From the NCBI RefSeq assembly GCF_008704205.1, contig NZ_VXLC01000004.1:744001-808000 (forward strand): a DNA stretch of 64,000 bases, written 5' to 3'. Shown in pieces: positions 33,505 to 45,036 of this stretch (positions are counted from its first letter, which is position 1; each line of letters starts with the position of its first letter). The position numbers were made by a program, and so were the translations under genes. This DNA is from Nocardia colli (GTDB lineage Bacteria; Actinomycetota; Actinomycetes; Mycobacteriales; Mycobacteriaceae). A model generated the notes under the pieces. That model ran no database searches and was not told where the DNA came from. It saw nothing but the letters and a program-made list of their open reading frames with translations.

Positions 33505-34095
33505 ATGTCGGCATTGAAACTCGCGGTGATCATCGGCAGCGTCCGGGAGGGACGCTTCGGACCGGTGGTGGCCGAATGGTTCACCGAGCACGCCAGGGGA
33601 CACGGGGCGTTCGAGGTGGACGTCATCGATCTGGCGGAGGCGCACCTGCCGCTGGCGTTGCCCGCCGTTTCACCGGCGCTGGAGCCGAATCCGGAGCGGC
33701 CGGACGGGATGCTCGAGCTCACCGAGCGGCTCGCGGCGGCGGACGCGTTCGTGATCGTCACGCCCGATTACAACCGCAGCATTCCGGCCGCGTTGAAGGC
33801 CGCGATCGATTGGCACTTCACCCAGTGGGACGCCAAGGCGATCGGTTTCGTCGGTTACAGCGGCGCGAGCGGTGGGCTGCTGGCCATCGAACATCTGCGG
33901 CAGATCTTCAACGAACTGAATGCGCATACGGTGCGCAACTACGTCTCGTTTCCGCGCTACTACCTGCTCTTCGACGCGGAAGGGCGGCTGCGGGAACCGG
34001 ACGAGCCCGCCGCGGCGGCGCTGGCGATGCTCGATCAATTGCAATGGTGGGCCGATGCTTTGGCCGCGGCACGCACGGTTTCCGCTGTGGCGTGA
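33505..34095 (+). CDS. NADPH-dependent FMN reductase
   Basis: The 196-residue flavodoxin-like protein has the flavin phosphate loop GSVREGRFGP near the N-terminus and the TPDYNRSIPAALKAAIDW segment typical of this family. The later GFVGYSGASGG is also conserved. It reduces FMN or quinone-like compounds with NADPH. The ATG at 33505 has GGGAGGA upstream. The divergent MmyB-type protein is its likely regulator. Confidence 0.92.
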   Translation: MSALKLAVIIGSVREGRFGPVVAEWFTEHARGHGAFEVDVIDLAEAHLPLALPAVSPALEPNPERPDGMLELTERLAAADAFVIVTPDYNRSIPAALKAAIDWHFTQWDAKAIGFVGYSGASGGLLAIEHLRQIFNELNAHTVRNYVSFPRYYLLFDAEGRLREPDEPAAAALAMLDQLQWWADALAAARTVSAVA

Positions 34096-34212
34096 GGTGA
34101 TTCCGCGACGGCCTTCCGCCCTGCTCAACGGCTCGCGGGCGAAAGGGGCGGTGGGTCGCGCGGAGTCGTGCCGCGCGGATCGGGTGGCGGGGTGACCCGA
34201 TAGGGTGCGGGC

Positions 34213-34998
34213 GTGGCTGTGGACTCTTCTGACCTCGAACTCGCGCTGCGATTGGCCGATGCGGCCGACGGCATTACCCGGGCCCGATTCGGGGCGCTCG
34301 ATCTGACCGTGGATGCGAAGCCGGACCTGACGCCGGTCTCGGATGCCGATCTCGCGGTGGAGAAGGCGATCCGGCAGGTGCTGGCCGAGCAGCGGCCGGA
34401 CGATTCGGTGCTCGGTGAGGAATTCGGCGGAGATGCCGAGTTCACCGGGCGGCAGTGGGTGATCGATCCGATCGACGGGACGAAGAACTTCGTCCGCGGC
34501 GTGCCGATCTGGGCCACGTTGATCGCGCTGCTGGAAGACGGCGTGCCGGTGGCCGGCGTGGTGAGCGCGCCCGCGCTGTCCCGGCGCTGGTGGGCGTCGG
34601 CGGGGTCGGGTGCGTGGACGAGCTTCGATGCCGAAGCGCCGAAACCGATTTCGGTGTCCGCGGTCGGTGAGCTCAGTTCCGCGAGCCTGGGGTTCTCCAG
34701 TCTGTCCGGGTGGCGCGATCGTGGCCTGCGGGAGAAATTCGTCGCGCTGACCGACGACGTGTGGCGGGTGCGCGGGTATGGCGACTTCTTCACCTACTGC
34801 CTGCTCGCGGAGGGTGCGCTCGACATCGCCACCGAACCCGAAGTGTCCCTGTGGGACCTGGCCGCGCTCGACATTCTGGTGCGTGAGGCGGGCGGGCGGT
34901 TCACCTCGCTGGCCGGGCAGCCGGGGCCGCACGGTGGTGACGCGGTCGCGACGAACGGCCTGCTGCACGACGAGACGCTGAGTCGTTTGCGGTCCTGA
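34213..34998 (+). CDS. hisN: Histidinol-phosphatase (inositol monophosphatase family)
   Basis: The 261-residue protein belongs to the IMPase family with metal sites E69/E70, D85 and D88 in [11 protein letters not shown], and a second motif [15 protein letters not shown]. The segment [12 protein letters not shown] is typical of HisN, which dephosphorylates histidinol phosphate in histidine biosynthesis; related inositol phosphatases are the alternative. The start is GTG 34213. It lies 118 bases after the FMN reductase and is followed by genes on the other strand. Confidence 0.88.
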   Translation: MAVDSSDLELALRLADAADGITRARFGALDLTVDAKPDLTPVSDADLAVEKAIRQVLAEQRPDDSVLGEEFGGDAEFTGRQWVIDPIDGTKNFVRGVPIWATLIALLEDGVPVAGVVSAPALSRRWWASAGSGAWTSFDAEAPKPISVSAVGELSSASLGFSSLSGWRDRGLREKFVALTDDVWRVRGYGDFFTYCLLAEGALDIATEPEVSLWDLAALDILVREAGGRFTSLAGQPGPHGGDAVATNGLLHDETLSRLRS

Positions 34999-35007
34999 GC
35001 AGCTTGC

Positions 35008-35631
35008 TCAGATGTGGAGTTCCGGTGGGAAGCCGGTCCAGCGTAGATCCGGTGGTAGGTGACCGGTGTCGTTGAAGAACAGCACCGAGTCGGGTCGGCC
35101 TGGCGCGTAACGAATCACGGTGAGCGCGGCGTTGGCCGGACTGAATCCCATCCAGCGCCACTTCGGTGCGTCCAGCGCGGCCCGTACCAGCCAGCCGATG
35201 AGGAAGGCGTGCGTGACGACCAGTTCGTGCCTGGGGCGATCACCCTCGACCGGACCGGTGAACTGTTCGACGGCCGCCTGTGCCAGCCGCGGTCCGTGGT
35301 CGCGCTGCTCGGCGGGGAACTGCGCGAGGAAGCCCAGCAGGGCATCCGCGGATTCCGCGGGCAGTTCGTCCTTCCGGGGCAGGTAGGGCAGGTAGTCGCC
35401 GGCGGACTCCGCGGCGCGCACAGGCACGCCGTCCAAGCGCTCCACGATCAGTTGCGCCGTCTCCGCCACCCTGGGCAGCGGACCGTGATGGACCTGGGTG
35501 AGCGGACTGTGCCGCAGCCGCTCGCCGAGCAGCCAGGCCTGGCTGCGACCTCGTTCGCTCAGCGTGCTCTCGTCCGATGTCGCCTCGCCGTGCCGGGCGA
35601 GATAGAGATACCTGGTGGCCATGGCGGTCAT
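35008..35631 (-). CDS. Histidine phosphatase family protein
   Basis: The 207-residue protein has the catalytic RHG motif in LARHGEAT near residue 14 and a second histidine in VVTHAFLIGWLV. This family removes phosphate from small metabolites or proteins through a phosphohistidine. The specific substrate is unknown. The ATG at 35631 overlaps the stop of the upstream GNAT gene (TGATG), so the two are coupled. It ends ten bases from hisN, tail to tail. Confidence 0.88.
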   Translation of the reverse strand: MTAMATRYLYLARHGEATSDESTLSERGRSQAWLLGERLRHSPLTQVHHGPLPRVAETAQLIVERLDGVPVRAAESAGDYLPYLPRKDELPAESADALLGFLAQFPAEQRDHGPRLAQAAVEQFTGPVEGDRPRHELVVTHAFLIGWLVRAALDAPKWRWMGFSPANAALTVIRYAPGRPDSVLFFNDTGHLPPDLRWTGFPPELHI

Positions 35632-36149
35632 CAGGCCAGCATCTTCTCCATCAGTACGACGTTCGTCGTGCCGTGGGAATGGAACCGGGGTGGCAGCGGC
35701 GCCTCGCGTAACTCGATGAAACCCTGTGCGGTGTAGTACTTCCGGAGCACCGCATTGTTGGCGGCGAAGTCGAGACGTTGCCGGGTGATGCCGTTGGCCA
35801 GGGTCTGTTCGGCACAGAACCGGATGATCCGGTCACCGAGTCCGTGTCCGCGCCATTCGGGGGCGACCATCAGCCCGTGGATGTAGCCCGCCTCGGCATC
35901 GTCGGCTCCCCAGAACTCCGGGTCGCGCCAGAGCAGTCGCACCACGGCGATCAGCGTGTCGTTCTCGTCGCGCCAGACGAACCACTCGCCGCGCGCCACT
36001 TCCTCGGCGACCGCCGCGGCCGGGTACTCGCCGGGCACCCACTGCACGATGCCGCGGTCGACCATCCACTGCGCGAGCCGATCGCGCAGCTTCGCGATGT
36101 CCTCGGCGTCGTCGAGTGTGGCCGCGATCATGGGAGCTGATTCCGGCAT
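35631..36149 (-). CDS. GNAT family N-acetyltransferase
   Basis: The 172-residue protein has a clear GNAT fold with acetyl-CoA motif VAPEWRGHGLGDRIIRF and a C-terminal strand NNAVLRKYYTAQGF. The acceptor is unknown. The ATG at 36149 is preceded by AAAGGAA; codons further upstream lack a ribosome binding site. It is coupled to the histidine phosphatase gene. Confidence 0.88.
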   Translation of the reverse strand: MPESAPMIAATLDDAEDIAKLRDRLAQWMVDRGIVQWVPGEYPAAAVAEEVARGEWFVWRDENDTLIAVVRLLWRDPEFWGADDAEAGYIHGLMVAPEWRGHGLGDRIIRFCAEQTLANGITRQRLDFAANNAVLRKYYTAQGFIELREAPLPPRFHSHGTTNVVLMEKMLA

Positions 36150-36180
36150 GCTTGGTTCCTTTCCACGAGACTCTTCGTTT

Positions 36181-37158
36181 CTACCGCGCCGGCGTGGCCG
36201 GAGTGAGGTCGATGCCCGCCGGCGGACGTAGTCGGCGCAGGGTTCCGTCCATTGCGGTGATGTACAACGCCCAGCTGTCACCATCGCGGGCGATGCGGAC
36301 CGAGGTGGTCCCGTCCGGCGGGATGCGCGTCGGGCCCGGTTTGATCAGGCCGGTGATGATCGCGCAGGCCGCGCCGGACTCGGTGTTCACCTGGTTGATC
36401 GAGCCGAACGCGTGGTCGGCGACGTACAGCGTGTTCGCGCGAGTCGCTTCCATGTCGTCCGGTAGTGAGATCAGGTTCGGGATTCCGGTGACGACGACCG
36501 GACGATCCGGGGCATCCAGCGGGATACGGAAGATCCGCATCGTCAGGTTGTCGGCGTAGACGGACTTTCCGTCGGCGGCCAGCGCGATGCCGTTGGACAG
36601 CGGCAGATCCGCCCACGTGCGGGTGTATTCGCCGGTGGACGGCCGATAGCGGGCGATCCCGGTCGGCGTTCCGGTGGTGCCGATCGTGGTGAACAGCAGA
36701 TCACCGTCGGGTAGGAGCAGTAGTCCGTTGGGGCCGTTCAGCCCGGTGAGCAGGGTCGTCACCACGCCGGTCGCCTTCTCGTACCGTTGCAGTGTGCCGG
36801 GAGCCTCGGTCATCCCGTCGCCGGTCAAGAAGTAGATATATGGGCCCGCGACCCGCACACCGGCCGGATGGTCCAGTCCGGTCAGCAGCTTCTCGAATCG
36901 ACCCGCGCCGTCAACGTGCGCAAGGAAACCGTCGACGATTCCGGTGACATAGAACCCGCCGTTGCCGTCGGAGTCGAGGTTCTCCAGATTGCCCACCCCC
37001 TCGACCAGCGTGGTCGCCTCCCAGCCGTCCGCGCACATGGCCGGCACCGGGTCCGCTGTCGCCGTGGGCGCCCCGGCGAGGATCCCCGCCGCGACCGCCG
37101 TGGTGAGCAGTGCCGCCCGAACTCGATTGCTTCTCAACCCGATTGCGCTGCGCGCCAT
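36181..37158 (-). CDS. Secreted beta-propeller protein (NHL/SMP-30-like)
   Basis: The 325-residue protein starts with a signal peptide (RAALLTTAVAAGILAGAPT, cleavage after ATA near residue 34) and continues with repeated blades such as LLLLPDGDLLFTTIG and GIALAADGKSVYADN, typical of six-bladed NHL or gluconolactonase-like propellers. No catalytic set is clear, so it may bind or sense extracellular material. The ATG at 37158 follows GGGGAG and places the signal peptide well. It lies 31 bases before the GNAT gene on the same strand. Confidence 0.82.
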   Translation of the reverse strand: MARSAIGLRSNRVRAALLTTAVAAGILAGAPTATADPVPAMCADGWEATTLVEGVGNLENLDSDGNGGFYVTGIVDGFLAHVDGAGRFEKLLTGLDHPAGVRVAGPYIYFLTGDGMTEAPGTLQRYEKATGVVTTLLTGLNGPNGLLLLPDGDLLFTTIGTTGTPTGIARYRPSTGEYTRTWADLPLSNGIALAADGKSVYADNLTMRIFRIPLDAPDRPVVVTGIPNLISLPDDMEATRANTLYVADHAFGSINQVNTESGAACAIITGLIKPGPTRIPPDGTTSVRIARDGDSWALYITAMDGTLRRLRPPAGIDLTPATPAR

Positions 37159-37379
37159 TCGATTTCTCCCCATCCCGCTGGTCATGCGCGTCAATCTAAC
37201 AGCAGCTCCAGGCGCCGGTCGGGTGGTGAAATCCGGCCGATCGGATGAGTGGCAGGTCAGGGATGCGGCCCCGTTCGGCGGATAGCCGTTTATCCACATG
37301 TGGATGACTCGAGACCCGAGCTGGGAAATCTGGCGACGTACCGGTAGCGCCGCGAGCGCGCGCTCGTAGGATGGGCCGG

Positions 37380-39260
<1,881 letters not shown>

Positions 39261-39368
39261 GATTCTGCACCTTTCGGCCGGCTGACCGGAAAGTGGATTC
39301 GGTCCCTCGCTTTCGGTGAAAGACACTGTGCGGCATCGCTATTGGGTTGTCGCACGGCAAGTAGACGT

Positions 39369-39384
39369 ATGCGAACATGCGAAT
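39369..39384. repeat. Tandem 8-base repeat upstream of phoA
   Basis: ATGCGAAC and ATGCGAAT lie back to back about 95 bases upstream of the alkaline phosphatase start. Tandem short repeats are the style of response-regulator sites such as PhoP boxes, but this sequence does not match the known consensus. It is reported as a possible regulatory site. Confidence 0.35.
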
Positions 39385-39477
39385 GAGAAATAGTCCGGTA
39401 ACCGCCCGGTTGCCCACTATGCCCTTTTTGTTCAGAAGACCTCGCAAGGCTCCAGCCAACCGACGTATCTACGAACA

Positions 39478-40983
39478 ATGGAGTTTTCGCTCATGCCCCC
39501 TGTCTCGTCGCGTTCCATGCCCCGCCGGTTCCGCGCGGGCGCCATCCTGGGCGCCGCTGTTCTCGTCGGGGCCCTGGCCGCCTGCGGTTCGTCCGATTCC
39601 ACGAAGCAGGGCAACGGCGATCTCCTCACCCCCAACGCCAAGGGCACGGTCACCGAGAACGGTGGCGCCCGCCGCACCACCGGCGACCGCACCGACGCGC
39701 TGCGCGCCTCGCTCAACGGCAACCAGGCCAAGAACGTCATCCTGCTGATCGGCGACGGCATGGGCGATTCCGAGATCACCGTGGCGCGCAACGTCGCCGA
39801 GGGTGCGGGCGGCTACTTCAAGGGCATCGACGCGCTGCCGCTCACCGGCTCCTACACCCACTACTCGCTGGACAAGAAGACCGGAAAGCCGGACTACGTC
39901 ACCGATTCCGCGGCCAGCGGCAGCGCGTGGTCCACCGGCACCAAGACCTACAACGGCGCCATCGGCGTCGACCTCAAGGGTGACCCGCAGACCAACCTGC
40001 TGGAGATCGCCAAGGCGAACGGCAAGGCCACCGGCAACGTGACCACCGCCGAGATCCAGGACGCCACCCCGGCCGTGCTCGGCGCGCACGTCACCGACCG
40101 CAAGTGCTACGGCCCGGAGGAGACGGCGGCGAAGTGCCCGACCAACGCGCTGGAGAAGGGCGGCCTCGGCTCGATCAGCGAGCAGCTGCTCAACACCCGT
40201 GCCGACGTCACCCTCGGCGGCGGTTCCAAGAGCTTCGAGCAGAAGGCGGCCGGCGGTCAGTGGCAGGGCCAGGCCCTGCGTGACCAGGCCAAGGCGCGCG
40301 GCTACAACATCGTCGCGGACAAGGCCGGCCTGGACGCCGTCACCAAGGCCGACCAGGACGCGCCGGTGCTCGGCCTGTTCAGCCCCGGCAACATGCCGGT
40401 CCGCTGGACCGGCGACCTCGCCGTGCAGAACGGCCTGAACCTGCCTGCGCAGACCTGCAAGCCCAACCCCGAGCGGGCCGCCACCCAGCCCGACCTGGCG
40501 ACCATGACCCGCAAGGCGATCGACCTGCTCAAGCCGCGCAAGGATGGCTTCTTCCTGCAGGTCGAGGGCGCCTCGATCGACAAGCAGGACCACAACGCCA
40601 ACCCGTGTGGCCAGGTCGGTGAGACCGTCGACCTGGACGAGGCCGTGCAGGCCGCGCTCGAATTCGCCAAGAACGACGGCAACACCCTGGTGATCGTCAC
40701 TGCCGACCACGCGCACAGCAGCCAGATCGTCCCGCTGGAGACCAAGTCGCAGTCGCTGACCAGCAAGGTCGTCACCAAGGACGGCGCCGAGATGGGTGTC
40801 TCCTACGGCAACGCCGAGGCCGGCGGTTCGCAGGAGCACACCGGCACGCAACTGCGCGTCGCCGCCTACGGCCCGCGCGCGGCCAACGTGGTCGGCCTCA
40901 CCGACCAGACCGACCTGTTCTTCACCATGTCCGACGCGCTCGGCCTGGACCGGAGCAAGAAGCCGGTCGCCGCGGCGAAGTAG
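39478..40983 (+). CDS. phoA: Alkaline phosphatase, lipoprotein
   Basis: The 501-residue protein has a lipoprotein signal ([11 protein letters not shown], lipid on the cysteine near residue 36). The catalytic segment [20 protein letters not shown] matches E. coli PhoA around its serine nucleophile. The metal-binding residues are in [13 protein letters not shown] and in [11 protein letters not shown]. It releases phosphate from organic esters outside the membrane. Starts at ATG 39478 and 39493 are both possible. A second secreted phosphatase follows within 100 bases, so phosphate scavenging is likely. Confidence 0.93.
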   Translation: MEFSLMPPVSSRSMPRRFRAGAILGAAVLVGALAACGSSDSTKQGNGDLLTPNAKGTVTENGGARRTTGDRTDALRASLNGNQAKNVILLIGDGMGDSEITVARNVAEGAGGYFKGIDALPLTGSYTHYSLDKKTGKPDYVTDSAASGSAWSTGTKTYNGAIGVDLKGDPQTNLLEIAKANGKATGNVTTAEIQDATPAVLGAHVTDRKCYGPEETAAKCPTNALEKGGLGSISEQLLNTRADVTLGGGSKSFEQKAAGGQWQGQALRDQAKARGYNIVADKAGLDAVTKADQDAPVLGLFSPGNMPVRWTGDLAVQNGLNLPAQTCKPNPERAATQPDLATMTRKAIDLLKPRKDGFFLQVEGASIDKQDHNANPCGQVGETVDLDEAVQAALEFAKNDGNTLVIVTADHAHSSQIVPLETKSQSLTSKVVTKDGAEMGVSYGNAEAGGSQEHTGTQLRVAAYGPRAANVVGLTDQTDLFFTMSDALGLDRSKKPVAAAK

Positions 40984-41081
40984 GTCTCCCCAGTCGATCC
41001 GGTCCCACCCGGCATCGCCATCGCGCCCCCGATGGGTGAAGATGGTCGCCGGGTGGGACACCGGACTGCAGAGGACATCGC

Positions 41082-42149
41082 ATGCCTGACAACAGCTTTG
41101 GTCGCCGGGGCTTCCTGGCCGGCGCGGCGGGCGTCGCGTCGCTGGTCGGGCTCTCGCCCGCGCAGGCGGTGCCGATCGCACCCGGTGTCACCAAGTTCGG
41201 CTTCCCGACCGGACGTAATGTGCGGGTACTGATGACCGGCGACGCCGGCACCGGGACCCGCACGCAGTGGGCCGTCGCCAACGCCATGCGCGAATTCCAC
41301 CGCCGCGAACCGGTTTCGCTCGCCGTCGGCCTCGGCGACAACATCTACGAATCCGGCCCGAACAGCGGCACCGATCCCCAGTTCGCGGACAAGTTCGAAA
41401 ACCCCAACGCCGGACTGGATTTCCCGTGGTTGATGGTGCTCGGCAACCACGACACGAGTTCCGTGCTGCCCGGCGACGGCGGCTGGCTGGCGCGCGGCAA
41501 TCACGAGGTCGAATACCACGCGAACTCACCGCGCTGGTGGATGCCGAGCCGCTACTACTCGGTGCGGGTGCCCGAGCAGAACCCCGTCATCGAGTTTTTC
41601 GTCCTCGATCTCAACCCGCTCGCGGCTTACATCCCGCCGATCCTGTCCCCGTACTGGGCGGTCGACGGTCAGTTCATGAACGAGCAGCGCGCCTGGCTCG
41701 ACCAGGCCATCGCCGGATCCAGCGCCACCTGGAAGATCGCCTGCACGCACCACCCGTACCTCAACAACGGCCCGCACGGCGACGCCGGACACTACGAGGG
41801 CCTGCCCATCGAGCCGATCAACGGCATCCACGTCAAGCGGTTCATCGAGCAGCACGTCGCCGGCGCCTGCCAGTTCCTGTTCTCCGGGCACGACCATTCG
41901 CTCCAGGTGCTGGAACCGACCGTCGAATCCAAGGGCACCCGCCAGATCATCTCCGGTGCCGCCGCCAAGACAGTGGGCGCCGAGCCCGCGGTCACGCCGC
42001 GCGCCGGGCACCCCGCGCTGTTCGAGAACTACCACGAGCTCGGTTTCATGGTGTTGGATCTCACCCCGGCCACCGTCGATCTGCGCGTGTTCACCGTCGA
42101 CGTGGCGACCTCCGCCGCCACCCAGGCCTTCGCCCGACGTCTCGCCTGA
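41082..42149 (+). CDS. Tat-exported metallophosphatase
   Basis: The 355-residue protein starts with a Tat signal (FGRRGFLAGAAGVASLVGLS). The calcineurin-like metal motifs are MTGDAG, GLGDNIYESG, VLGNHD and SGHDHS, with the second-site histidine in CTHHPYLN. This is the dimetal phosphoesterase fold of purple acid phosphatase-like enzymes. The ATG at 41082 has AGAGGA upstream. It follows phoA with a 98-base gap, which suggests a joint role in phosphate supply. Confidence 0.92.
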   Translation: MPDNSFGRRGFLAGAAGVASLVGLSPAQAVPIAPGVTKFGFPTGRNVRVLMTGDAGTGTRTQWAVANAMREFHRREPVSLAVGLGDNIYESGPNSGTDPQFADKFENPNAGLDFPWLMVLGNHDTSSVLPGDGGWLARGNHEVEYHANSPRWWMPSRYYSVRVPEQNPVIEFFVLDLNPLAAYIPPILSPYWAVDGQFMNEQRAWLDQAIAGSSATWKIACTHHPYLNNGPHGDAGHYEGLPIEPINGIHVKRFIEQHVAGACQFLFSGHDHSLQVLEPTVESKGTRQIISGAAAKTVGAEPAVTPRAGHPALFENYHELGFMVLDLTPATVDLRVFTVDVATSAATQAFARRLA

Positions 42150-42217
42150 GTACCAACTCTGTTGCGGCGCGCGGGAATTGCGGCGTGTCGCGGGCGGTGC
42201 GGGCTACCGTGCTGGCT

Positions 42218-42451
42218 ATGGCTACCGGTGATGGCCCGGACGATGGGGACTCGTCGGGCAGTTCCCCCAGCTCCGAGGTGCCGGACGCGCCGCCGAACAC
42301 CCGCCGGGGGATCGACCCGACCGTAGAGAGTGTGTGGTTGCGGCATCGCCCGCCCCCGCGGCCGGGCAGACCGCGTTTTTCCACGGTACTGCTCGTGCTC
42401 GCCTTCATCGCGCTGCTCACCCTGTGGGTTGTTCTGCACCCCGGCGGCTAG
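42218..42451 (+). CDS. Small C-terminally anchored membrane protein
   Basis: The 77-residue protein has an acidic, Ser-rich N-terminus, a basic Pro/Arg stretch ([12 protein letters not shown]) and a single helix at the C-terminus ([20 protein letters not shown]). There is no ribosome binding site; TACCGT lies seven bases before the ATG at 42218, so it is probably leaderless. No family was recognised. It lies 65 bases before smpB. Confidence 0.7.
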   Translation: MATGDGPDDGDSSGSSPSSEVPDAPPNTRRGIDPTVESVWLRHRPPPRPGRPRFSTVLLVLAFIALLTLWVVLHPGG

Positions 42452-42516
42452 TTCGGCCGGTGCCGCGCCTCGACCTGGGAATAATCCGGTTGCCGCGTCA
42501 CTTAAGGTTGATCGTT

Positions 42517-42990
42517 ATGAAGGAACAGGGGCGCAAGGTCATCGCGACCAACCGCCGGGCGCGGCACAACTACACGATCCTGGACGTCTATGAGGCCGGG
42601 ATCGCGCTGGTCGGTACCGAGGTCAAGAGCCTGCGTGAGGGCAAGGCCTCGCTGGTGGACGCGTTCGCGACGGTCGACAACGGCGAGGTGTGGCTGCGTG
42701 GGCTGCACATTCCGGAGTTCAGCCACGGCACCTGGACCAACCATTCGCCGCGCCGCGTCCGGAAACTGTTGCTGCACAAGCGTGAGATCGACCGCCTGGT
42801 CGGCAAGTCGCGCGAGGGCAATCAGACGCTGGTCCCGCTGTCCATGTACTTCTCCGACGGCAAGGTCAAGGTCGAACTGGCTCTCGCCAAGGGCAAGCAG
42901 GACTACGACAAGCGCCAGGATCTGGCCAAGCGCGACGCCGAGCGGGAAGTCACCCGCGAACTAGGGCGGCGCATCAAAGGCATGCGCTGA
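42517..42990 (+). CDS. smpB: SsrA-binding protein SmpB
   Basis: The 157-residue protein binds tmRNA and brings it to stalled ribosomes. It starts with [17 protein letters not shown], contains [14 protein letters not shown], and ends with the basic helix [20 protein letters not shown] lies upstream of the ATG at 42517. In mycobacteria smpB follows ftsX; here it lies about 13 kb from ftsX on the other strand but only 950 bases from ssrA. Confidence 0.97.
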   Translation: MKEQGRKVIATNRRARHNYTILDVYEAGIALVGTEVKSLREGKASLVDAFATVDNGEVWLRGLHIPEFSHGTWTNHSPRRVRKLLLHKREIDRLVGKSREGNQTLVPLSMYFSDGKVKVELALAKGKQDYDKRQDLAKRDAEREVTRELGRRIKGMR

Positions 42991-43001
42991 CCGCCGTCCT
43001 A

Positions 43002-43850
43002 TTGGCGCTGGTAGCCGCCCTCGGCTACGGCGTGAGCGACTTCTACGGCGGAGTCGCTGCTCGAAAGGTGACCGCACTACGGGTCGTCATCTACTCGTAC
43101 CCGTTTTCGGTTCTGCTCGTGCTGCTGCTCCTGCCGTTCGTCGACGGGACTCCGGACGCCGCGTCGATCGGCTGGGGTCTGGCGGCGGGCGTGGCCAGCG
43201 GTGTCGCGGTGTGGTGGTTCTACGCCGCGCTCGCCAGCGGTCCGATGGCCGTGGTGTCGCCGCTGACCGCGGTGCTGGTGGCGGGTGTGCCTGTGCTGGT
43301 CGGGCTGGTGATCGGGGAGCGACCCGGGTTGCTCGCCTTCATCGGGATCGCTTTTGCCCTGGTCTCCGTGTTGCTGGTCAGCCGGGAATCACCGGACGCC
43401 GTCACCGAAGAGATCACCGGCGGGCGTGAGCTGCGCTTCACCAAGAAGGTCGCCCTGCTGACCGTCGGATCCGGTCTCGCCTTCGGCTTCATGTTCGTCT
43501 TCCTGCATCAGACCGCCGCGTCATCCGGGCTGTGGCCGTTGCTCGCCCAGCGCGGCGCCGCCACCGGCGTGGTGTGGATGACCGCCCTGTCGGCCAGGCA
43601 GTTCAAGCGGCTGCGCGGTGAGCCGCTGCGGCTGGCCTGCTACATCGGCGTGCTCGACGTGATCGCCAACGTCGCGCTGCTGCACGCCTTCCACGGATCG
43701 CTGCTCTCCCTGGTCAGCGTCATCGGGTCGCTGTACCCCGCCACCACCGTCCTGCTCGCCATGGTGCTGCTCGGCGAACGCGTCGGCCGGCAGCAACAGG
43801 TCGGCATGGTGCTCGCCCTCGTCTCCGTCGCGCTCATCGCCGCAGCGTGA
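43002..43850 (+). CDS. EamA/DMT family transporter
   Basis: The 282-residue protein has ten predicted membrane helices in two EamA repeats; the first begins ALVAALGYGVSDFYGG and the second starts near KVALLTVGSGLAFGFM. The transported compound is unknown; many relatives export amino acids or metabolites. The start is uncertain: TTG 43002 is given, but a CTG overlapping the smpB stop at 42987 would give a more complete first helix. It lies between smpB and ssrA. Confidence 0.85.
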   Translation: MALVAALGYGVSDFYGGVAARKVTALRVVIYSYPFSVLLVLLLLPFVDGTPDAASIGWGLAAGVASGVAVWWFYAALASGPMAVVSPLTAVLVAGVPVLVGLVIGERPGLLAFIGIAFALVSVLLVSRESPDAVTEEITGGRELRFTKKVALLTVGSGLAFGFMFVFLHQTAASSGLWPLLAQRGAATGVVWMTALSARQFKRLRGEPLRLACYIGVLDVIANVALLHAFHGSLLSLVSVIGSLYPATTVLLAMVLLGERVGRQQQVGMVLALVSVALIAAA

Positions 43851-43940
43851 GCAGGTGCCGGGACACCCGGCCCGATAATGGGAAGAACCGCGCTGTGGCC
43901 GGTGTTAACATGAACAGCCCGGCAAGGTGCCGGGACGTAC

Positions 43941-44311
43941 GGGGCTGAACGGTTTCGACTTTGTACGTAGATTCAGGGGAAGCGTGTCGGTGCAGGCAAG
44001 AGACCACCGTAAGCGTCATTGCAACCAATTAAGCGCCGATTCCAATCAGCGCGACTTCGCTCTCGCTGCCTAAGTAGCAGAGCAAGTCTGTCAGTCCGGG
44101 TTCGTCTCTCGACCCGGGTCCTGGCATCAGCTAGAGAGACTTACCGTCCTGGCCGGTCGCGGACCAGAACGGAACACCAAACAGCGACTGGGATCGTCAT
44201 CTGAGCTTGTTCGCGAGACCCAGAGATCCAAGTAGAGACACAGCGAACTGCACACGGAGAAGCCCTGGAGACACGGCAGAGGACCCGGGTTCGATTCCCG
44301 GCAGCTCCACC
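43941..44311 (+). ncRNA. ssrA: Transfer-messenger RNA (tmRNA)
   Basis: The 5' end GGGGCTGAACGGTTTCGACTT and the 3' tRNA-like part with GGGTTCGATTCCCGGC and the acceptor strand CAGCTCC form the usual closed acceptor stem. The tag frame at 44035-44073 encodes ADSNQRDFALAA and stops with TAA; it starts with GCC in the usual context. The 3' CCA is not encoded fully. The tag differs from the mycobacterial ADSHQRDYALAA at two places. A strong terminator follows. Confidence 0.97.
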
Positions 44312-44315
44312 GCCC

Positions 44316-44354
44316 AAAGGCCCTTCACTTGCGACGCAGGTGAAGGGCCTTTTT
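44316..44354 (+). terminator. Rho-independent terminator of ssrA
   Basis: AAAGGCCCTTCAC pairs with GTGAAGGGCCTTT around an 11-base loop, with five T residues at the end. It starts five bases after the tmRNA. Confidence 0.92.
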
Positions 44355-44490
44355 CATGCCCCGACTACTCGAAGATCGGGCTGTTTGGGCACACCTTGCA
44401 GCGGCGGCTCGGATCCAACGCCCGTTCGATCGGCCACGCCGTCGTTTCGACGCGGTCTGCAGACGGCCCGACCCGTGGAAGGCTGAGCCG

Positions 44491-44961
44491 ATGGCGCGCA
44501 CCGAGTTCTACGACGATCCAGCCGCACCAGAGCCGAACAGTCTCGTCGTCGCGGCTTCCGCCGTGGTGAGCGACGGCGAGGGCCGCATCCTGCTTCAACG
44601 GCGCGCCGACAGCGGGCTGTGGGCACTGCCTGGCGGCGGTATGGAGATGACTGACAGTCTCCCTGGGTGTGCGGTGCGAGAGGTCAAGGAAGAAACCGGT
44701 CTCGACATCGAAATCACCGGTCTCGTAGGCACTTACACCGATCCGCGCCACGTAATCGCCTACAGCGACGGCGAAGTCCGTCGCCAGTTCAACGTGTGCT
44801 TCCTGGCCCGTGTCATCGGGGGAGACCTCGCAATCTCCGATGAGTCCACTGAACTACGGTTCGTAGCCCCCGCCGAGCTGGACAGCCTCGACATGCACCA
44901 CACACAGCGACTCAGGCTGACCCACTACCTCGAGGGGCGATCCACGCCATACCTCGGCTGA
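44491..44961 (+). CDS. Nudix hydrolase
   Basis: The 156-residue protein has the Nudix box as GMEMTDSLPGCAVREVKEETG. The first Glu of the consensus is replaced by Asp (in MTDSL), but the REVKEE core for magnesium is intact. It should hydrolyse a nucleoside diphosphate linked to another group; the substrate is unknown. The ATG at 44491 has GGAAGG upstream. It stands alone after ssrA. Confidence 0.9.
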   Translation: MARTEFYDDPAAPEPNSLVVAASAVVSDGEGRILLQRRADSGLWALPGGGMEMTDSLPGCAVREVKEETGLDIEITGLVGTYTDPRHVIAYSDGEVRRQFNVCFLARVIGGDLAISDESTELRFVAPAELDSLDMHHTQRLRLTHYLEGRSTPYLG

Positions 44962-45036
44962 AGATTCCACCGACGACATCCGATATTCCGCTGCCGAGGA
45001 CGCATTCTGGGCCAAGTGCATCGCTAACGGAGGAAA

